DNA from: JBFHIZ01 sp963666475
GTDB taxonomy: Bacteria > Bacillota > Clostridia > Lachnospirales > Lachnospiraceae
Length of the DNA: 64,000 bases
Reading direction: 5' to 3'
Assembly: GCA_963666475.2 (NCBI GenBank)
Contig: CAXXJM010000001.1
Coordinates: forward strand, 682,001 to 746,000
Part shown: in pieces, positions 18,324 through 27,596 of the stretch
Numbering within the stretch: the stretch's first letter is position 1
Layout of the letters: each line of letters starts with the position of its first letter
Notes under the pieces: generated by a model
Database searches by the model: none
What the model saw: the letters and a program-made list of their open reading frames with translations, nothing else
Told to the model about the DNA's origin: nothing
Position numbers and translations under genes: made by a program

Positions 18324-21300
18324 ATGAATACAAATACCTACTCACTTGGAATCGACATAGGATCTACTACTGTAAAGATTGCCTTGCTCGACGAAAATAA
18401 ACAGCTCGTGTTTCATGACTACAAGAGACACTTTGCAGATATACAAAAAACACTTTCAGAGCTTCTCACAGAAGCTTTAGGTGAATTTGGAAATATAAAG
18501 CTGCATCCCATGATTACCGGTTCCGGCGGACTGACTCTTGCCAAACATCTTGGTATTCCATTTATTCAGGAAGTGGTAGCGGTATCTTCTGCTCTTCAGA
18601 ATACCGACCAAAATACCGATGTTGCGATTGAACTTGGTGGTGAAGATGCCAAAATAATCTACTTTGAAAATGGCAGTATTGATCAACGTATGAATGGAAT
18701 CTGCGCCGGTGGTACTGGTTCTTTTATCGACCAAATGGCATCTCTCATTCAAACAGATGCTGCTGGTTTAAATGAACTTGCAAAAGAATATCAAAGCTTG
18801 TACACCATCGCAGCGCGTTGTGGTGTTTTTGCCAAATCGGATATCCAACCATTGATTAACGAGGGTGCAACTCGTGAAGATCTTGCAGCATCGATTTTTC
18901 AAGCGGTTGTCAATCAGACCATCAGTGGTCTGGCTTGTGGAAAGCCAATTCGTGGACGTGTAGCCTTTTTAGGTGGGCCACTTCATTTCCTAACCGAACT
19001 CAAAACCTCTTTTATTCGTACTTTGAAGCTTGATGATGAACATATCGTAGAAACACCTCACTCCCATCTCTATGCAGCAATGGGGTCTGCTTTAAATTAC
19101 GAAAAAAATGTAACCAGTTCTTTGGAAGACATGATTCGCAAACTTACAACCGGTATCAAAATGGAATTTGAAGTTGAGCGTATGGAACCACTCTTTGCGT
19201 CCAAAGATGAATTTGATGTATTTAGCGAGCGCCATGCAAGAAATCGAGTTACTACAAAACCATTATCCGAATATCACGGAAACTGTTTTCTTGGAATCGA
19301 TGCAGGAAGTACGACTACAAAAATCGCACTCGTTGCTGAAGACGGTTCTTTATTGCATTCTTTTTACTCCAATAATAATGGTAGCCCTTTAAAAACGGCT
19401 GTTTCGGCACTATTAGATATCTTTAAGCAGCTTCCTTCGGATGCAACAATTGTACGTTCTTGCTCTACTGGATATGGCGAAGCGCTTATGAAAGCTGCGT
19501 TCATGCTAGATGATGGTGAAGTTGAAACAATTGCTCACTATTATGCAGCTGCTTTCTTCGATCCAAAAGTGGACTGTATTCTTGACATTGGTGGTCAAGA
19601 TATGAAATGCATCAAAATTAAAGATGGTACCGTAGATAATGTACTTTTAAATGAAGCTTGTTCTGCTGGATGTGGTTCCTTTATCGAGACATTTGCAAAT
19701 TCATTAAATTATCATGTTGCTGATTTTGCGGAAACTGCTCTCTACGCAGAACATCCAATTGATCTTGGAACAAGATGTACCGTTTTTATGAATTCCAAAG
19801 TAAAACAAGCACAAAAAGAAGGGGCAAGCGTTTCAGATATTTCTGCTGGACTTGCGTATTCCGTTATTAAAAATGCTTTATTCAAAGTAATTAAAGTTGC
19901 AGATGCAAGCGAACTTGGTGAACGAGTTGTCGTACAAGGTGGAACCTTTTACAACAATGCAGTTCTAAGGAGCTTTGAAAAAATCGCTGATTGCGAAGCA
20001 ATTCGACCTGATATCGCAGGTATCATGGGTGCATTCGGTGCTGCATTAATCGCTAGAGAACGTTTTCAAAAAGAATACAAAACTTCTATGCTTTCGTATC
20101 AGGACATCGAAGATTTAAAATTCACTTCAAGCATGGCAAAATGTAAGATTTGTACCAACAATTGTCGTCTTACGATCAATCGTTTCTCCGGCGGACGTCA
20201 ATACATCTCTGGAAATCGTTGTGAAAGAGGACTTGGAAAGCAAAAAACAAACACCGATATTCCAAATATGTTCGAATACAAGTTGGATCGTATTTTCGGT
20301 TATGAATCTCTGTCTGATGAAGAAGCTACAAGAGGTACCGTAGGTATCCCTCGTGTACTAAATATGTATGAAAATTATCCATTTTGGCACACTTTCTTCA
20401 CCGAATTAAAATACAAAGTTGTTTTATCTCCAAATTCTACCCATAAAATATATGAGCTTGGTATTGAATCGATTCCTTCAGAATCCGAATGCTATCCTGC
20501 AAAAATCGTTCATGGGCATGTATCTTGGTTGATTCGTCAAGGACTAAAGTATATCTTCTATCCATCCCTTTTCTATGAAAGAAACGAAGTAGAAGGTGCT
20601 ACCAATCATTACAATTGTCCAATCGTCACTTCCTATTCTGAAAATATTAAGAATAATGTAGAGGAACTCGTCGAAGAAAATATTCATTTTGCAAATCCAT
20701 TTATGTCTTTTGAAACAATGGATACTGTAACGCTTGCACTTGAAAAAGAATTTACAAATATCCCAAAACGCGAGCTTCGTCAAGCAATTGAAAAGGCTTG
20801 GACAGAAATGACTTTTGCAAGAGAAGATGTAAAACTAAAAGGCGAAGAAGTTCTTGACTATTTAGAGAAAACCGGAAAACAGGGAATCGTACTAGCTGGT
20901 CGTCCTTATCATATCGATCCAGAAATCAATCACGGAATCCCTGAACTCATTACTTCCTATGGTCTTGCAGTTCTTACTGAAGATGGCATCAGTCATTTAG
21001 GCACTCCTGAACGTCCACTTCTTGTAAGCGATCAGTGGATGTATCATTCACGACTATATGCTGCGGCTGCGTTTGTACGTACAAAAGAAAATTTGAATCT
21101 GATTCAATTGAACTCCTTTGGATGCGGTTTGGATGCAGTTACTACAGACCAAGTCAGCGACATATTAACTGGATCCGGAAAAATATATACTTGTTTAAAG
21201 ATTGATGAAATTAACAATTTAGGTGCAGCAAGAATCCGTATTCGTTCTCTTCTATCTGCTCTTCGAGTAAAAGAAGAAAAACAGGTCACCTGCGAAGTAA

Positions 21301-22553
21301 ATAACTGTGCTCACGACCGTGTAATCTTTACGGAAGAAATGAAAAAAAATTACACCATACTTTGCCCAGGTCTTTCACCTTTCCATTTAGACCTCTTGGC
21401 CCCAGTTTTTGCTTCTCAAGGATATGATTTCCAGGTAATGGGAAATGAAGGCCGCGAAGCAATCAACATGGGACTGAAGTTTGTAAATAATGATGCATGC
21501 TTCCCATCCTTAATTGTCGTTGGTCAGATGATGGAAGCTCTTCTATCCGGAAAATACGATACCGATCGTTTGGCTTTCTTAATTACGCAAACAGGTGGTG
21601 GATGTCGTGCGACAAACTATATCGCATTCATACGTAGAGCTCTTGCCAATGCAGGATATCCAAATGTTCCAGTGATTTCTTTGAACCTTTCAAAATTGGA
21701 AGCCAATCCAGGCTTTAAGATTGGTTTAGATTTACTAATTCCAGGAGTCTACGCTGCTATTTTTGGAGATATTTTAATGCGATGTGTATATCGTATGCGT
21801 CCATATGAAATTCATCCTGGAAGTGTTAATGAAATGCACAAAAAATGGATAGATCGATGTGTTGAATTCCTAACTGACAAGCATCCTTCGTTCCGCAAAT
21901 TCAATCGATATTGTCGCGAAATGATTCATGAATTTGATATGATTCCTATTTCTAATATTCAAAAACCAAAGGTTGGAATCGTTGGAGAAATTTTAGTAAA
22001 ATTTATGCCAGCAGCAAACAATCATCTCGCAGATTTACTTGAAAAAGAAGGTGCCGAAGCAGTGTGCCCAGATCTTTTAGATTTTATGCTTTATAGTTTT
22101 TATAACCAAATCTATAAATCAGAGCACTTGGGCAGCAGCAAACGTACTGCTATCATGGGTCACTTAGGAATTCATGGTATCAATTTCCTTCGCCGCGCTA
22201 CAACAAAAGCATTAAAAGAAAGCAAGCACTTTGATCCACCTGCGGACATCTATGAATTAGTTAAATACGCAGAAGAATACGTATCTATTGGTAATCAGAC
22301 TGGTGAAGGTTGGTTCTTAACTGGAGAAATGATGGAGCTCTATCACAGTGGAGTAAAAAACATCGTCTGCACACAACCATTCGGTTGTCTACCAAACCAC
22401 ATCGTAGGAAAAGGTGTAATCAAACAGATTCGTAAAAAGAATCCAGGTGCCAATATCGTCGCAATCGACTACGATCCAGGTGCTAGTGAAGTAAATCAGC
22501 TGAATCGAATCAAGCTGATGCTAGCAACTGCATACAAGAATTTAGAAGCATAA
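18324..22553 (+). CDS. Acyl-CoA dehydratase activase-related protein (two BadF/HgdC ATPase domains plus dehydratase-like half)
   Basis: A 1,409-residue protein. Domain 1 (about 6-260) is an HgdC-type ATPase: DIGSTTVK, GICAGGTGSF and AARCGVFAKSD, with Cys127 and Cys166 at the positions that hold the [4Fe-4S] cluster in 2-hydroxyglutaryl-CoA dehydratase activator. Domain 2 (about 322-590) repeats it: DAGSTTTK, ACSAGCGSF, GTRCTVFMNSK. A four-Cys cluster KCKICTNNCRL...GNRCERG follows, then DUF2229 and a region related to the dehydratase itself (NDACFPSLIVVGQM; TQTGGGCRATNYI). Such fusions are common in Clostridia, but the substrate is unknown. No HgdA/B partners are adjacent. Confidence 0.9.
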   Translation: MNTNTYSLGIDIGSTTVKIALLDENKQLVFHDYKRHFADIQKTLSELLTEALGEFGNIKLHPMITGSGGLTLAKHLGIPFIQEVVAVSSALQNTDQNTDVAIELGGEDAKIIYFENGSIDQRMNGICAGGTGSFIDQMASLIQTDAAGLNELAKEYQSLYTIAARCGVFAKSDIQPLINEGATREDLAASIFQAVVNQTISGLACGKPIRGRVAFLGGPLHFLTELKTSFIRTLKLDDEHIVETPHSHLYAAMGSALNYEKNVTSSLEDMIRKLTTGIKMEFEVERMEPLFASKDEFDVFSERHARNRVTTKPLSEYHGNCFLGIDAGSTTTKIALVAEDGSLLHSFYSNNNGSPLKTAVSALLDIFKQLPSDATIVRSCSTGYGEALMKAAFMLDDGEVETIAHYYAAAFFDPKVDCILDIGGQDMKCIKIKDGTVDNVLLNEACSAGCGSFIETFANSLNYHVADFAETALYAEHPIDLGTRCTVFMNSKVKQAQKEGASVSDISAGLAYSVIKNALFKVIKVADASELGERVVVQGGTFYNNAVLRSFEKIADCEAIRPDIAGIMGAFGAALIARERFQKEYKTSMLSYQDIEDLKFTSSMAKCKICTNNCRLTINRFSGGRQYISGNRCERGLGKQKTNTDIPNMFEYKLDRIFGYESLSDEEATRGTVGIPRVLNMYENYPFWHTFFTELKYKVVLSPNSTHKIYELGIESIPSESECYPAKIVHGHVSWLIRQGLKYIFYPSLFYERNEVEGATNHYNCPIVTSYSENIKNNVEELVEENIHFANPFMSFETMDTVTLALEKEFTNIPKRELRQAIEKAWTEMTFAREDVKLKGEEVLDYLEKTGKQGIVLAGRPYHIDPEINHGIPELITSYGLAVLTEDGISHLGTPERPLLVSDQWMYHSRLYAAAAFVRTKENLNLIQLNSFGCGLDAVTTDQVSDILTGSGKIYTCLKIDEINNLGAARIRIRSLLSALRVKEEKQVTCEVNNCAHDRVIFTEEMKKNYTILCPGLSPFHLDLLAPVFASQGYDFQVMGNEGREAINMGLKFVNNDACFPSLIVVGQMMEALLSGKYDTDRLAFLITQTGGGCRATNYIAFIRRALANAGYPNVPVISLNLSKLEANPGFKIGLDLLIPGVYAAIFGDILMRCVYRMRPYEIHPGSVNEMHKKWIDRCVEFLTDKHPSFRKFNRYCREMIHEFDMIPISNIQKPKVGIVGEILVKFMPAANNHLADLLEKEGAEAVCPDLLDFMLYSFYNQIYKSEHLGSSKRTAIMGHLGIHGINFLRRATTKALKESKHFDPPADIYELVKYAEEYVSIGNQTGEGWFLTGEMMELYHSGVKNIVCTQPFGCLPNHIVGKGVIKQIRKKNPGANIVAIDYDPGASEVNQLNRIKLMLATAYKNLEA

Positions 22554-22571
22554 TATTTATTGAATTATATA

Positions 22572-22649
22572 AACAGATGCGAACATGTAATTATCGCAGA
22601 CCTGCTATCGTAAATGGTCTGCTCATCATTCATGTTCCATCTGTTTTTT
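22572..22649 (+). terminator. Branched terminator after the activase gene
   Basis: An outer stem (22572-22587 with 22631-22645, one bulge) encloses an inner perfect stem GCAGACC/GGTCTGC (22596-22602 with 22616-22622) and is followed by a T6 run. It starts 18 nt after the stop codon. Confidence 0.75.
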
Positions 22650-22747
22650 ATGCTATGAATGGCTACTGCTATCTCATTTTCTATATATGTGATTCTGGCC
22701 ATTTTCATGACCTTTCCATGTATGTTTCCTTCTCGTTTATGAACTCT

Positions 22748-22817
22748 TTTCACCCTTTGGGCAGAAAGCGACTGTTGTCTAATGGATTCGCCCAAACTAA
22801 TACAACGATCGCTTTGT
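22748..22817 (-). repeat. Dispersed TTGGGC repeat, copy 1
   Basis: In plus sense it opens TTTCACCCTTTGGGCA, then AAAGCGACTGTTGTCT, then GCCCAA, and ends in CGCTTTGT. The minus strand carries the core GACAACAGTCGCTTTCT shared with the array near rfbA. Copy 2 lies 309 bp further on. Confidence 0.7.
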
Positions 22818-23056
22818 TTTAAGGCTTTCATATGTTGTTATTTGATTCTTATGCGACCTTTGGACATTTCTATTCTAAGTTTTATATGATTTGCCTAATC
22901 CAATTATCTACTTTGGTCAAATCTACAATTCCTGCTATATATATGCCCAAATCATGATTACATCTCTTAATGTCAACAATCGTTCTCTTGATATCGATCT
23001 TAAACCGCCTATTTAAAGCCCTTTTCCTGAACGCTTATATCTCATTCATTTACTTA

Positions 23057-23134
23057 TTTCACCCTTTGGGTAAAAAGCGACTGTTGTCTTATATCTTGCC
23101 CAATTACCATAATCCAGGTGCACGGTCGCTTTGT
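23057..23134 (-). repeat. Dispersed TTGGGC repeat, copy 2
   Basis: Begins TTTCACCCTTTGGGTA and continues AAAGCGACTGTTGTCT, TTGCCCAA and finally GGTCGCTTTGT, paralleling copy 1 element by element while the sequence between blocks differs. Confidence 0.7.
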
Positions 23135-23170
23135 ATGAAGATTTCACATGACTATTTTCAGCTAAAACAC

Positions 23171-23200
23171 AAAAAAGAGATGCCAAAGCATCTCTTTTTT
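23171..23200 (-). terminator. greA terminator
   Basis: AAAAAAGAGATGC / GCATCTCTTTTTT, 13-bp stem with a 4-nt loop, adjacent to the greA stop; it has T-runs in both directions, so it can also act on the plus strand. Confidence 0.85.
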
Positions 23201-23715
23201 TAATATTTACGAAGGTCATCTCCGGTTTCGTCCTTGGACTTTTGAAGACTTTTTATGATTACATAATATGAGTAGGAAGAATCAACCCTTACTTCAATTC
23301 GATCTCCGACCTGATGACCTAACAGAGCTTTTCCAAGTGGAGATTCCACGCTAATTAGTCCCTTCATGGAGTCCTGCCTAACGGTTGTTACGATACGATA
23401 TGTCGCTTCCTCTTTGATCACAGAATCATCTTCATCAAAGATGACTTCCACAGAATCATTGATTCCAACTTCATGTTCATTGGAAAGATCTTCTAGAACC
23501 GAACTAGTTCGAATCATTCTTTCCAAATAACGTATTCGGCTTTCGTTCTGATTCTTTTCTTTTTTTGCAGCCTTATATTCAAAATTTTCACTCAAATCTC
23601 CATGTGCCCTTGCGACTTTCACATGTTCAAGCAGCTCTTTTCGAACATTTACCTTACGATGCTCAATTTCCTCTTCCATTTTTTTTATATCATCTTTTGT
23701 TAATTCATGTCTCAT
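23200..23715 (-). CDS. greA: GreA/GreB-family transcription elongation factor
   Basis: Rescues backtracked RNA polymerase by stimulating cleavage of the transcript 3' end. The 171-residue protein has the N-terminal coiled coil with the acidic tip AHGDLSENFEYKAAKKEK (about 42-60; Asp and Glu coordinate the catalytic Mg) and the C-terminal FKBP-like domain SPLGKALLGHQVGDRIEV. It is a little longer than the usual 158 because of a C-terminal extension (QKSKDETGDDLRKY). The ATG at 23715 has GGGAG 5 nt upstream. Clostridia often have two GreA-like proteins, so this may not be the only one. Confidence 0.88.
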   Translation of the reverse strand: MRHELTKDDIKKMEEEIEHRKVNVRKELLEHVKVARAHGDLSENFEYKAAKKEKNQNESRIRYLERMIRTSSVLEDLSNEHEVGINDSVEVIFDEDDSVIKEEATYRIVTTVRQDSMKGLISVESPLGKALLGHQVGDRIEVRVDSSYSYYVIIKSLQKSKDETGDDLRKY

Positions 23716-23756
23716 GATTGCTCCCATCTGCACAATTCATCCATATAAATAAAGGG

Positions 23757-23780
23757 AGAGTGAAAGTATTCTTTCACTCT
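23757..23780 (-). terminator. Hairpin between the TlpA gene and greA
   Basis: AGAGTGAAAG / CTTTCACTCT, 10-bp perfect stem with a 4-nt loop, about 31 nt after the TlpA stop. The following minus-strand sequence is only weakly T-rich, so it may be a weak terminator. Confidence 0.5.
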
Positions 23781-23811
23781 TCGCCTCTGCTCAAATAAAA
23801 TTTAAAAATTT

Positions 23812-24537
23812 CTATTGTTCTAAATAAGAATCCAATACAGCTTCCCAGCCTGCTTTTGTTTTCGAACCAATATCTGATCCAATGATTGTTCCTGTGGAAT
23901 CTAAAAATACAGTCGTAGGAACCGCTTGCACGTTACCTACATATAAGTTCAAAAGATCCTCTGATACTAGTAAATGTGGATAGTCTGCTCCAGTATCCGT
24001 TACAATTTCAATTGCAGTGTCCAAATCATCTGAACTATAAATATCCGCACAAATTCCAACAATTAAAACATTCTTGTCAGCGTATTCATTTGCCAATTCT
24101 CCAATATCTGGCATCTCATTGATACAAGGCGAACAAAATGTTGCCCAAATATTAATCATAACGAGATCATATCCTTTGATCAAATCCTGATCGACTTCAT
24201 TTCCATATAGATCCGTGGAAGTGAACTCTTTAAACTCACCAGTTAATTCATATTCACTAACATCACGTTTCATAAGTTCAGCAGCACTTCCAATCGAAGT
24301 CATCATTGTTTCGTCTTCTTGGTTTACTGCTTGATCAGAAGTCGTCTCTGCATCCTTTGAATCATCATTATCTCCAGATTCGGTTTGGTTCATACTTACA
24401 TCATCACTTGAAGTTTCTGTCGTTACGTTATTTGACGTATTTCCTCCATCAAAAATAGAATCCAGACTACCACATCCAACTAGCAATCCAGATAAAAGCG
24501 CCCCCACGCATAAGAGTATCATACTCTTTTTTGACAT
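23812..24537 (-). CDS. TlpA/ResA-type thioredoxin-fold lipoprotein
   Basis: A 241-residue lipoprotein: signal peptide with lipobox LVGC (Cys22), a Ser/Asp/Thr-rich linker to about 85, and a TlpA-like thioredoxin fold (about 100-240) with the redox motif FCSPC at 134-138 and the cis-proline strand AVPTTVFLD. It should reduce disulfides outside the membrane, for example in exported proteins. No CcdA-type electron donor is adjacent. It is 15 nt after the chemoreceptor gene, so the two are probably co-transcribed; a functional link is not known. Confidence 0.88.
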   Translation of the reverse strand: MSKKSMILLCVGALLSGLLVGCGSLDSIFDGGNTSNNVTTETSSDDVSMNQTESGDNDDSKDAETTSDQAVNQEDETMMTSIGSAAELMKRDVSEYELTGEFKEFTSTDLYGNEVDQDLIKGYDLVMINIWATFCSPCINEMPDIGELANEYADKNVLIVGICADIYSSDDLDTAIEIVTDTGADYPHLLVSEDLLNLYVGNVQAVPTTVFLDSTGTIIGSDIGSKTKAGWEAVLDSYLEQ

Positions 24538-24552
24538 ACATTTCCTTTCTTC

Positions 24553-26022
24553 CTATAGAATGCTCCTTAATTCATCGACATCAACTAAAATTCCCGATAG
24601 AATTTCATTTACATCCTCCACTGATTTCAAAGTATCTTCACTTAGTGCTTTTGTAGACTCCGAATTCGCAAATAATTCCTGAGTAAAAGCACTCATGTTC
24701 TCTATGTTTCCACTAATTTCTGCATTGGATGAACTGATGTCTTGCATATGTTCAACCTGTCTAGAAATTCGTTCTGAAGCATGAACAATATCTTCTTTAA
24801 TCGTTTCAAAGTTACTTCTCGCACTCGTTACTCTGCTTACTTGTTTTTGATTGATATCTTCAAGAACTTGCACATGTGCAGTTGCTTTTTCGCTTTGTGC
24901 AGTGAGTTCATCAAAAATAATCTGAATATCTGCAGTCGCAATTTTTGTTTCTTCAGCAAGCTTTTTGATTTGTGATGCAACAACTGCAAATCCTCGTCCA
25001 GATTCTCCAGCGCGTGCAGCCTCGATGCTTGCATTTAGGCTCAATAAACCAGTTTGATTGGTAACTCCGTTGATCAGGTCTAGTGTTTCTCGTACCTGTT
25101 CAATTTTTGTAGATAAATCTTGCATAGTATTTGCCACTTCATCACATGCCTCAGTAAATTTTACAGACATCTGATCAATTTCTACTAACTGGTCATAACC
25201 ACCATCACTTAACTCTTTTGTGACATCAAACTTATCACGTAACTCAACGGACAAACTGGAGGCATCCTGTGATTTTGAATTGATATTATTGCTCATCATC
25301 AACTGTTTCTGGATATTTTCAGCAACGTCCGCTGTCCCATGAGAAATCTCTGTAATCGCAGATTTTGCATTGTTTGTCTGACCTTTCATTTCCTGTGCAG
25401 CGGTATCGAGCAAATCAATTTTTGACATTATTTTCTTAACTACTTCTTGAATTTTTCTATAATTTTCGGCTTCTTTTGCTTTTTCATCCTCAATAGCCTG
25501 ATATCGATCTCGATAATTGCGTTCCGATAAAACAGAAGCAAGAACCACAAACATAGTAGAAACAACAATAACAGCCATTGCGATTTCAAGATCAGCACGA
25601 TCAATATTTCCAATTATTATCGCCCTAACAACATATGTAGTTAAAATACCAACAATTCCAACACCTGTTCTTAACGTAAACTTCCAATCATGATATACCG
25701 AAGTTAACACAAGCATCGGAATAACAAATGTATAGTGCGTCAAATCCATTTCTGTTAGCATCATAAAAAGATAATAGATACCATATCCCAGGGATAATAC
25801 ATGCTTAATCAAATGATGTTTTGGATTCATTCGATAGAGAACTAATGAAATCAGTAATGGAGCGAGCAAAAATGCATAATCCAAAAGGATATGCTGAAGT
25901 GTATAAGTCTGTTTAATTATTTCTATCACATATGCAAGTATAATAACTGCAGAAAGCCCTGCATAGCAGGATGTTACCATACGATTAATGCGATGTTCTT
26001 CTGAAATCTCAATGTTTTTCAT
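24553..26022 (-). CDS. Methyl-accepting chemotaxis protein with polytopic membrane sensor
   Basis: A 489-residue chemoreceptor. The N-terminal half (about 20-190) holds roughly six membrane helices and no extracytoplasmic sensor domain, so it probably senses membrane state or a small hydrophobic signal. The cytoplasmic signalling hairpin tip is GVTNQTGLLSLNASIEAARAGE/SGRGFAVVASQIKKLAEET. There is no HAMP. The ATG at 26022 is preceded by AAGGGGG; a TTG upstream overlaps that site. It heads a two-gene unit with the TlpA-like lipoprotein. Confidence 0.88.
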   Translation of the reverse strand: MKNIEISEEHRINRMVTSCYAGLSAVIILAYVIEIIKQTYTLQHILLDYAFLLAPLLISLVLYRMNPKHHLIKHVLSLGYGIYYLFMMLTEMDLTHYTFVIPMLVLTSVYHDWKFTLRTGVGIVGILTTYVVRAIIIGNIDRADLEIAMAVIVVSTMFVVLASVLSERNYRDRYQAIEDEKAKEAENYRKIQEVVKKIMSKIDLLDTAAQEMKGQTNNAKSAITEISHGTADVAENIQKQLMMSNNINSKSQDASSLSVELRDKFDVTKELSDGGYDQLVEIDQMSVKFTEACDEVANTMQDLSTKIEQVRETLDLINGVTNQTGLLSLNASIEAARAGESGRGFAVVASQIKKLAEETKIATADIQIIFDELTAQSEKATAHVQVLEDINQKQVSRVTSARSNFETIKEDIVHASERISRQVEHMQDISSSNAEISGNIENMSAFTQELFANSESTKALSEDTLKSVEDVNEILSGILVDVDELRSIL

Positions 26023-26177
26023 TTTGTAGAAGTCCCCCTTCAAACTATTATTAAATTATTTTATCACGATATCCCTATTATTTCTACTAAATTTCTTTGA
26101 AATATCATAAAGAAAGAAGAAACAGAGACGTTCCATTTCTTCTTAATTTATCTATAAATTTATGGTTTTATAATTGT

Positions 26178-26774
26178 TTAATTATAAAATTTCTTTTCAA
26201 TCAAATCTTTGATTAATGCTACGGAGCCATCGACACCAAACGAACTACTATCAATCATCAAATCGTATCCATCATAAGGTGTTAAAAATTCTTTTGCATA
26301 GTATTTGCGAAAATGCTCTCTTGCCATATCTACATCACGAATCATTTTTTTTGCAATTTGTGGCTTCATTTCAAGTACTTCCACGCAATTTTTAAAACGC
26401 TCATCATATGGTGCATAGATAAAAATATTTAAAACACGCTCTTGATCACGTAGCATATGATTTGCATTTCTTCCTACAATAATACACGATTCTTTTGCGG
26501 CAAGATCCTTGATGATATTGGTTTGAACTTCATAAATCTCATCTTGTAAATTTGCGACCCCTGTACCAAGTGGATATCTTCTTTTCCAAAAAACAGGTTG
26601 TTTCATTTCTTCTTCTGTACCAATTGTCGAAATGGTTTCTCCGAGGCGTTTTGCCGTTTCTTCAACAATGTCGCGATCGTAAAATGGAACCCCAAGTTCA
26701 TCTGACAGTTTTTCAGCAATCGTACGACCAAGACTTGCAAATTGTCTAGAAATCGTTACGGTATATTTTTCCAT
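26178..26774 (-). CDS. Cytidylate-kinase-like protein
   Basis: A 198-residue protein of the cytidylate kinase-like (AAA_26/Cytidylate_kin2) family, beginning YTVTISRQFASLGRTIAEKLSDELGVPFYDRDIVEETAKR. The glycine-rich P-loop of true CMP kinases (GSGG) is replaced by ASLGR, so the nucleotide-binding site is altered; other family blocks (CIIVGRNANHMLR; YDLMIDSSSFGVDG) are kept. AAGGGA precedes the ATG. The family is common in gut Clostridia with no assigned reaction. It stands alone between a chemoreceptor and an ABC transporter. Confidence 0.8.
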   Translation of the reverse strand: MEKYTVTISRQFASLGRTIAEKLSDELGVPFYDRDIVEETAKRLGETISTIGTEEEMKQPVFWKRRYPLGTGVANLQDEIYEVQTNIIKDLAAKESCIIVGRNANHMLRDQERVLNIFIYAPYDERFKNCVEVLEMKPQIAKKMIRDVDMAREHFRKYYAKEFLTPYDGYDLMIDSSSFGVDGSVALIKDLIEKKFYN

Positions 26775-26828
26775 AATATTCCCTTCTTTCTACATCCTTA
26801 TTACATTCATTATATAATAAAATAGTTA

Positions 26829-27596
26829 TCAAACCAATTCCTTTTCCGTTTTTGCAACTGGAATTTTTCGATTTGTCTGCATATAACGAACAACCATGGA
26901 TAAGGTAAAATTGATGATAAAATAAATTAACATAGCAAGTCCAAACAAAACAAATACATCCGATACATTTACATTCCCCGTCCCATTATAATCATAAGAT
27001 TTACTAAGAAGTGTTTTCGTTCTTGCCATAAGCTCGATAACTGCGACATTTGCTAAATAAGAAGAATCCTTTACCGTCGTAATGATCTGTGATAGCAACG
27101 TTGGAACAATGTTTCGATATGCCTGTGGTAAAATAATATAAATCATGACTTGTACGGTGCTAAATCCTTGTGAATATCCTGCTTCAAATTGTCCCTGCGC
27201 AACAGAATTCAATCCTCCGCGAACAATTTCAGCGATAACAGATGAGGTAAATAAAATAAGCGCAGCTGCTGCTTTGTATAGCAAAGTGACATCCACTGAA
27301 GTCAATCCAAACATCCTGTGTTTCATAAACTCAGGTAGTGGAAAAAATACAATACAAATAAAGATCCATAACAACAATGGTGTATTACGAAATACTTCAA
27401 TATAGGTGATTGATAGCCAACGAAATGGATTTTTTCTCGATAGATAATTACGAGCCAATGCAAGTACCGAGCCAATGACAATTCCTAAGCCAACCGCAAT
27501 GATAGAGATGATCAGAGTAAATAAAACTCCTTTCAACAAATAGACCAAAATGGAGGTCTGACCGAGCATGGAAAAACTTCCTTCAATTGTACTCAT
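26829..27596 (-). CDS. Polar amino-acid ABC transporter permease
   Basis: A 255-residue HisM/GlnP-type permease with about five membrane helices. The family signature EVFRNTPLLLWIF and the cytoplasmic EAA loop EAGYSQGFSTVQVMIYIILPQAYRNIVPTL are clear. Its ATG overlaps the stop of the preceding permease gene (TAATG), so the two subunits are translated together and should form a heterodimer. Last gene of the four-gene amino-acid importer; the substrate (glutamate, glutamine, cystine or similar) cannot be told from the sequence. Confidence 0.92.
   Translation of the reverse strand: MSTIEGSFSMLGQTSILVYLLKGVLFTLIISIIAVGLGIVIGSVLALARNYLSRKNPFRWLSITYIEVFRNTPLLLWIFICIVFFPLPEFMKHRMFGLTSVDVTLLYKAAAALILFTSSVIAEIVRGGLNSVAQGQFEAGYSQGFSTVQVMIYIILPQAYRNIVPTLLSQIITTVKDSSYLANVAVIELMARTKTLLSKSYDYNGTGNVNVSDVFVLFGLAMLIYFIINFTLSMVVRYMQTNRKIPVAKTEKELV

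Larger units (their letters stand above)
22650..23170. other. Non-coding stretch with two repeat copies
   Basis: No convincing gene. Short open frames on both strands lack ribosome sites and overlap each other. It contains two copies of a dispersed repeat (22748-22817 and 23057-23134); the rest is AT-rich DNA with nothing I can assign. Confidence 0.6.

Noticed and set aside
22565..22831. Small genes on both strands after the activase gene
   Set aside because: They overlap each other across a terminator and a repeat, with no ribosome sites.
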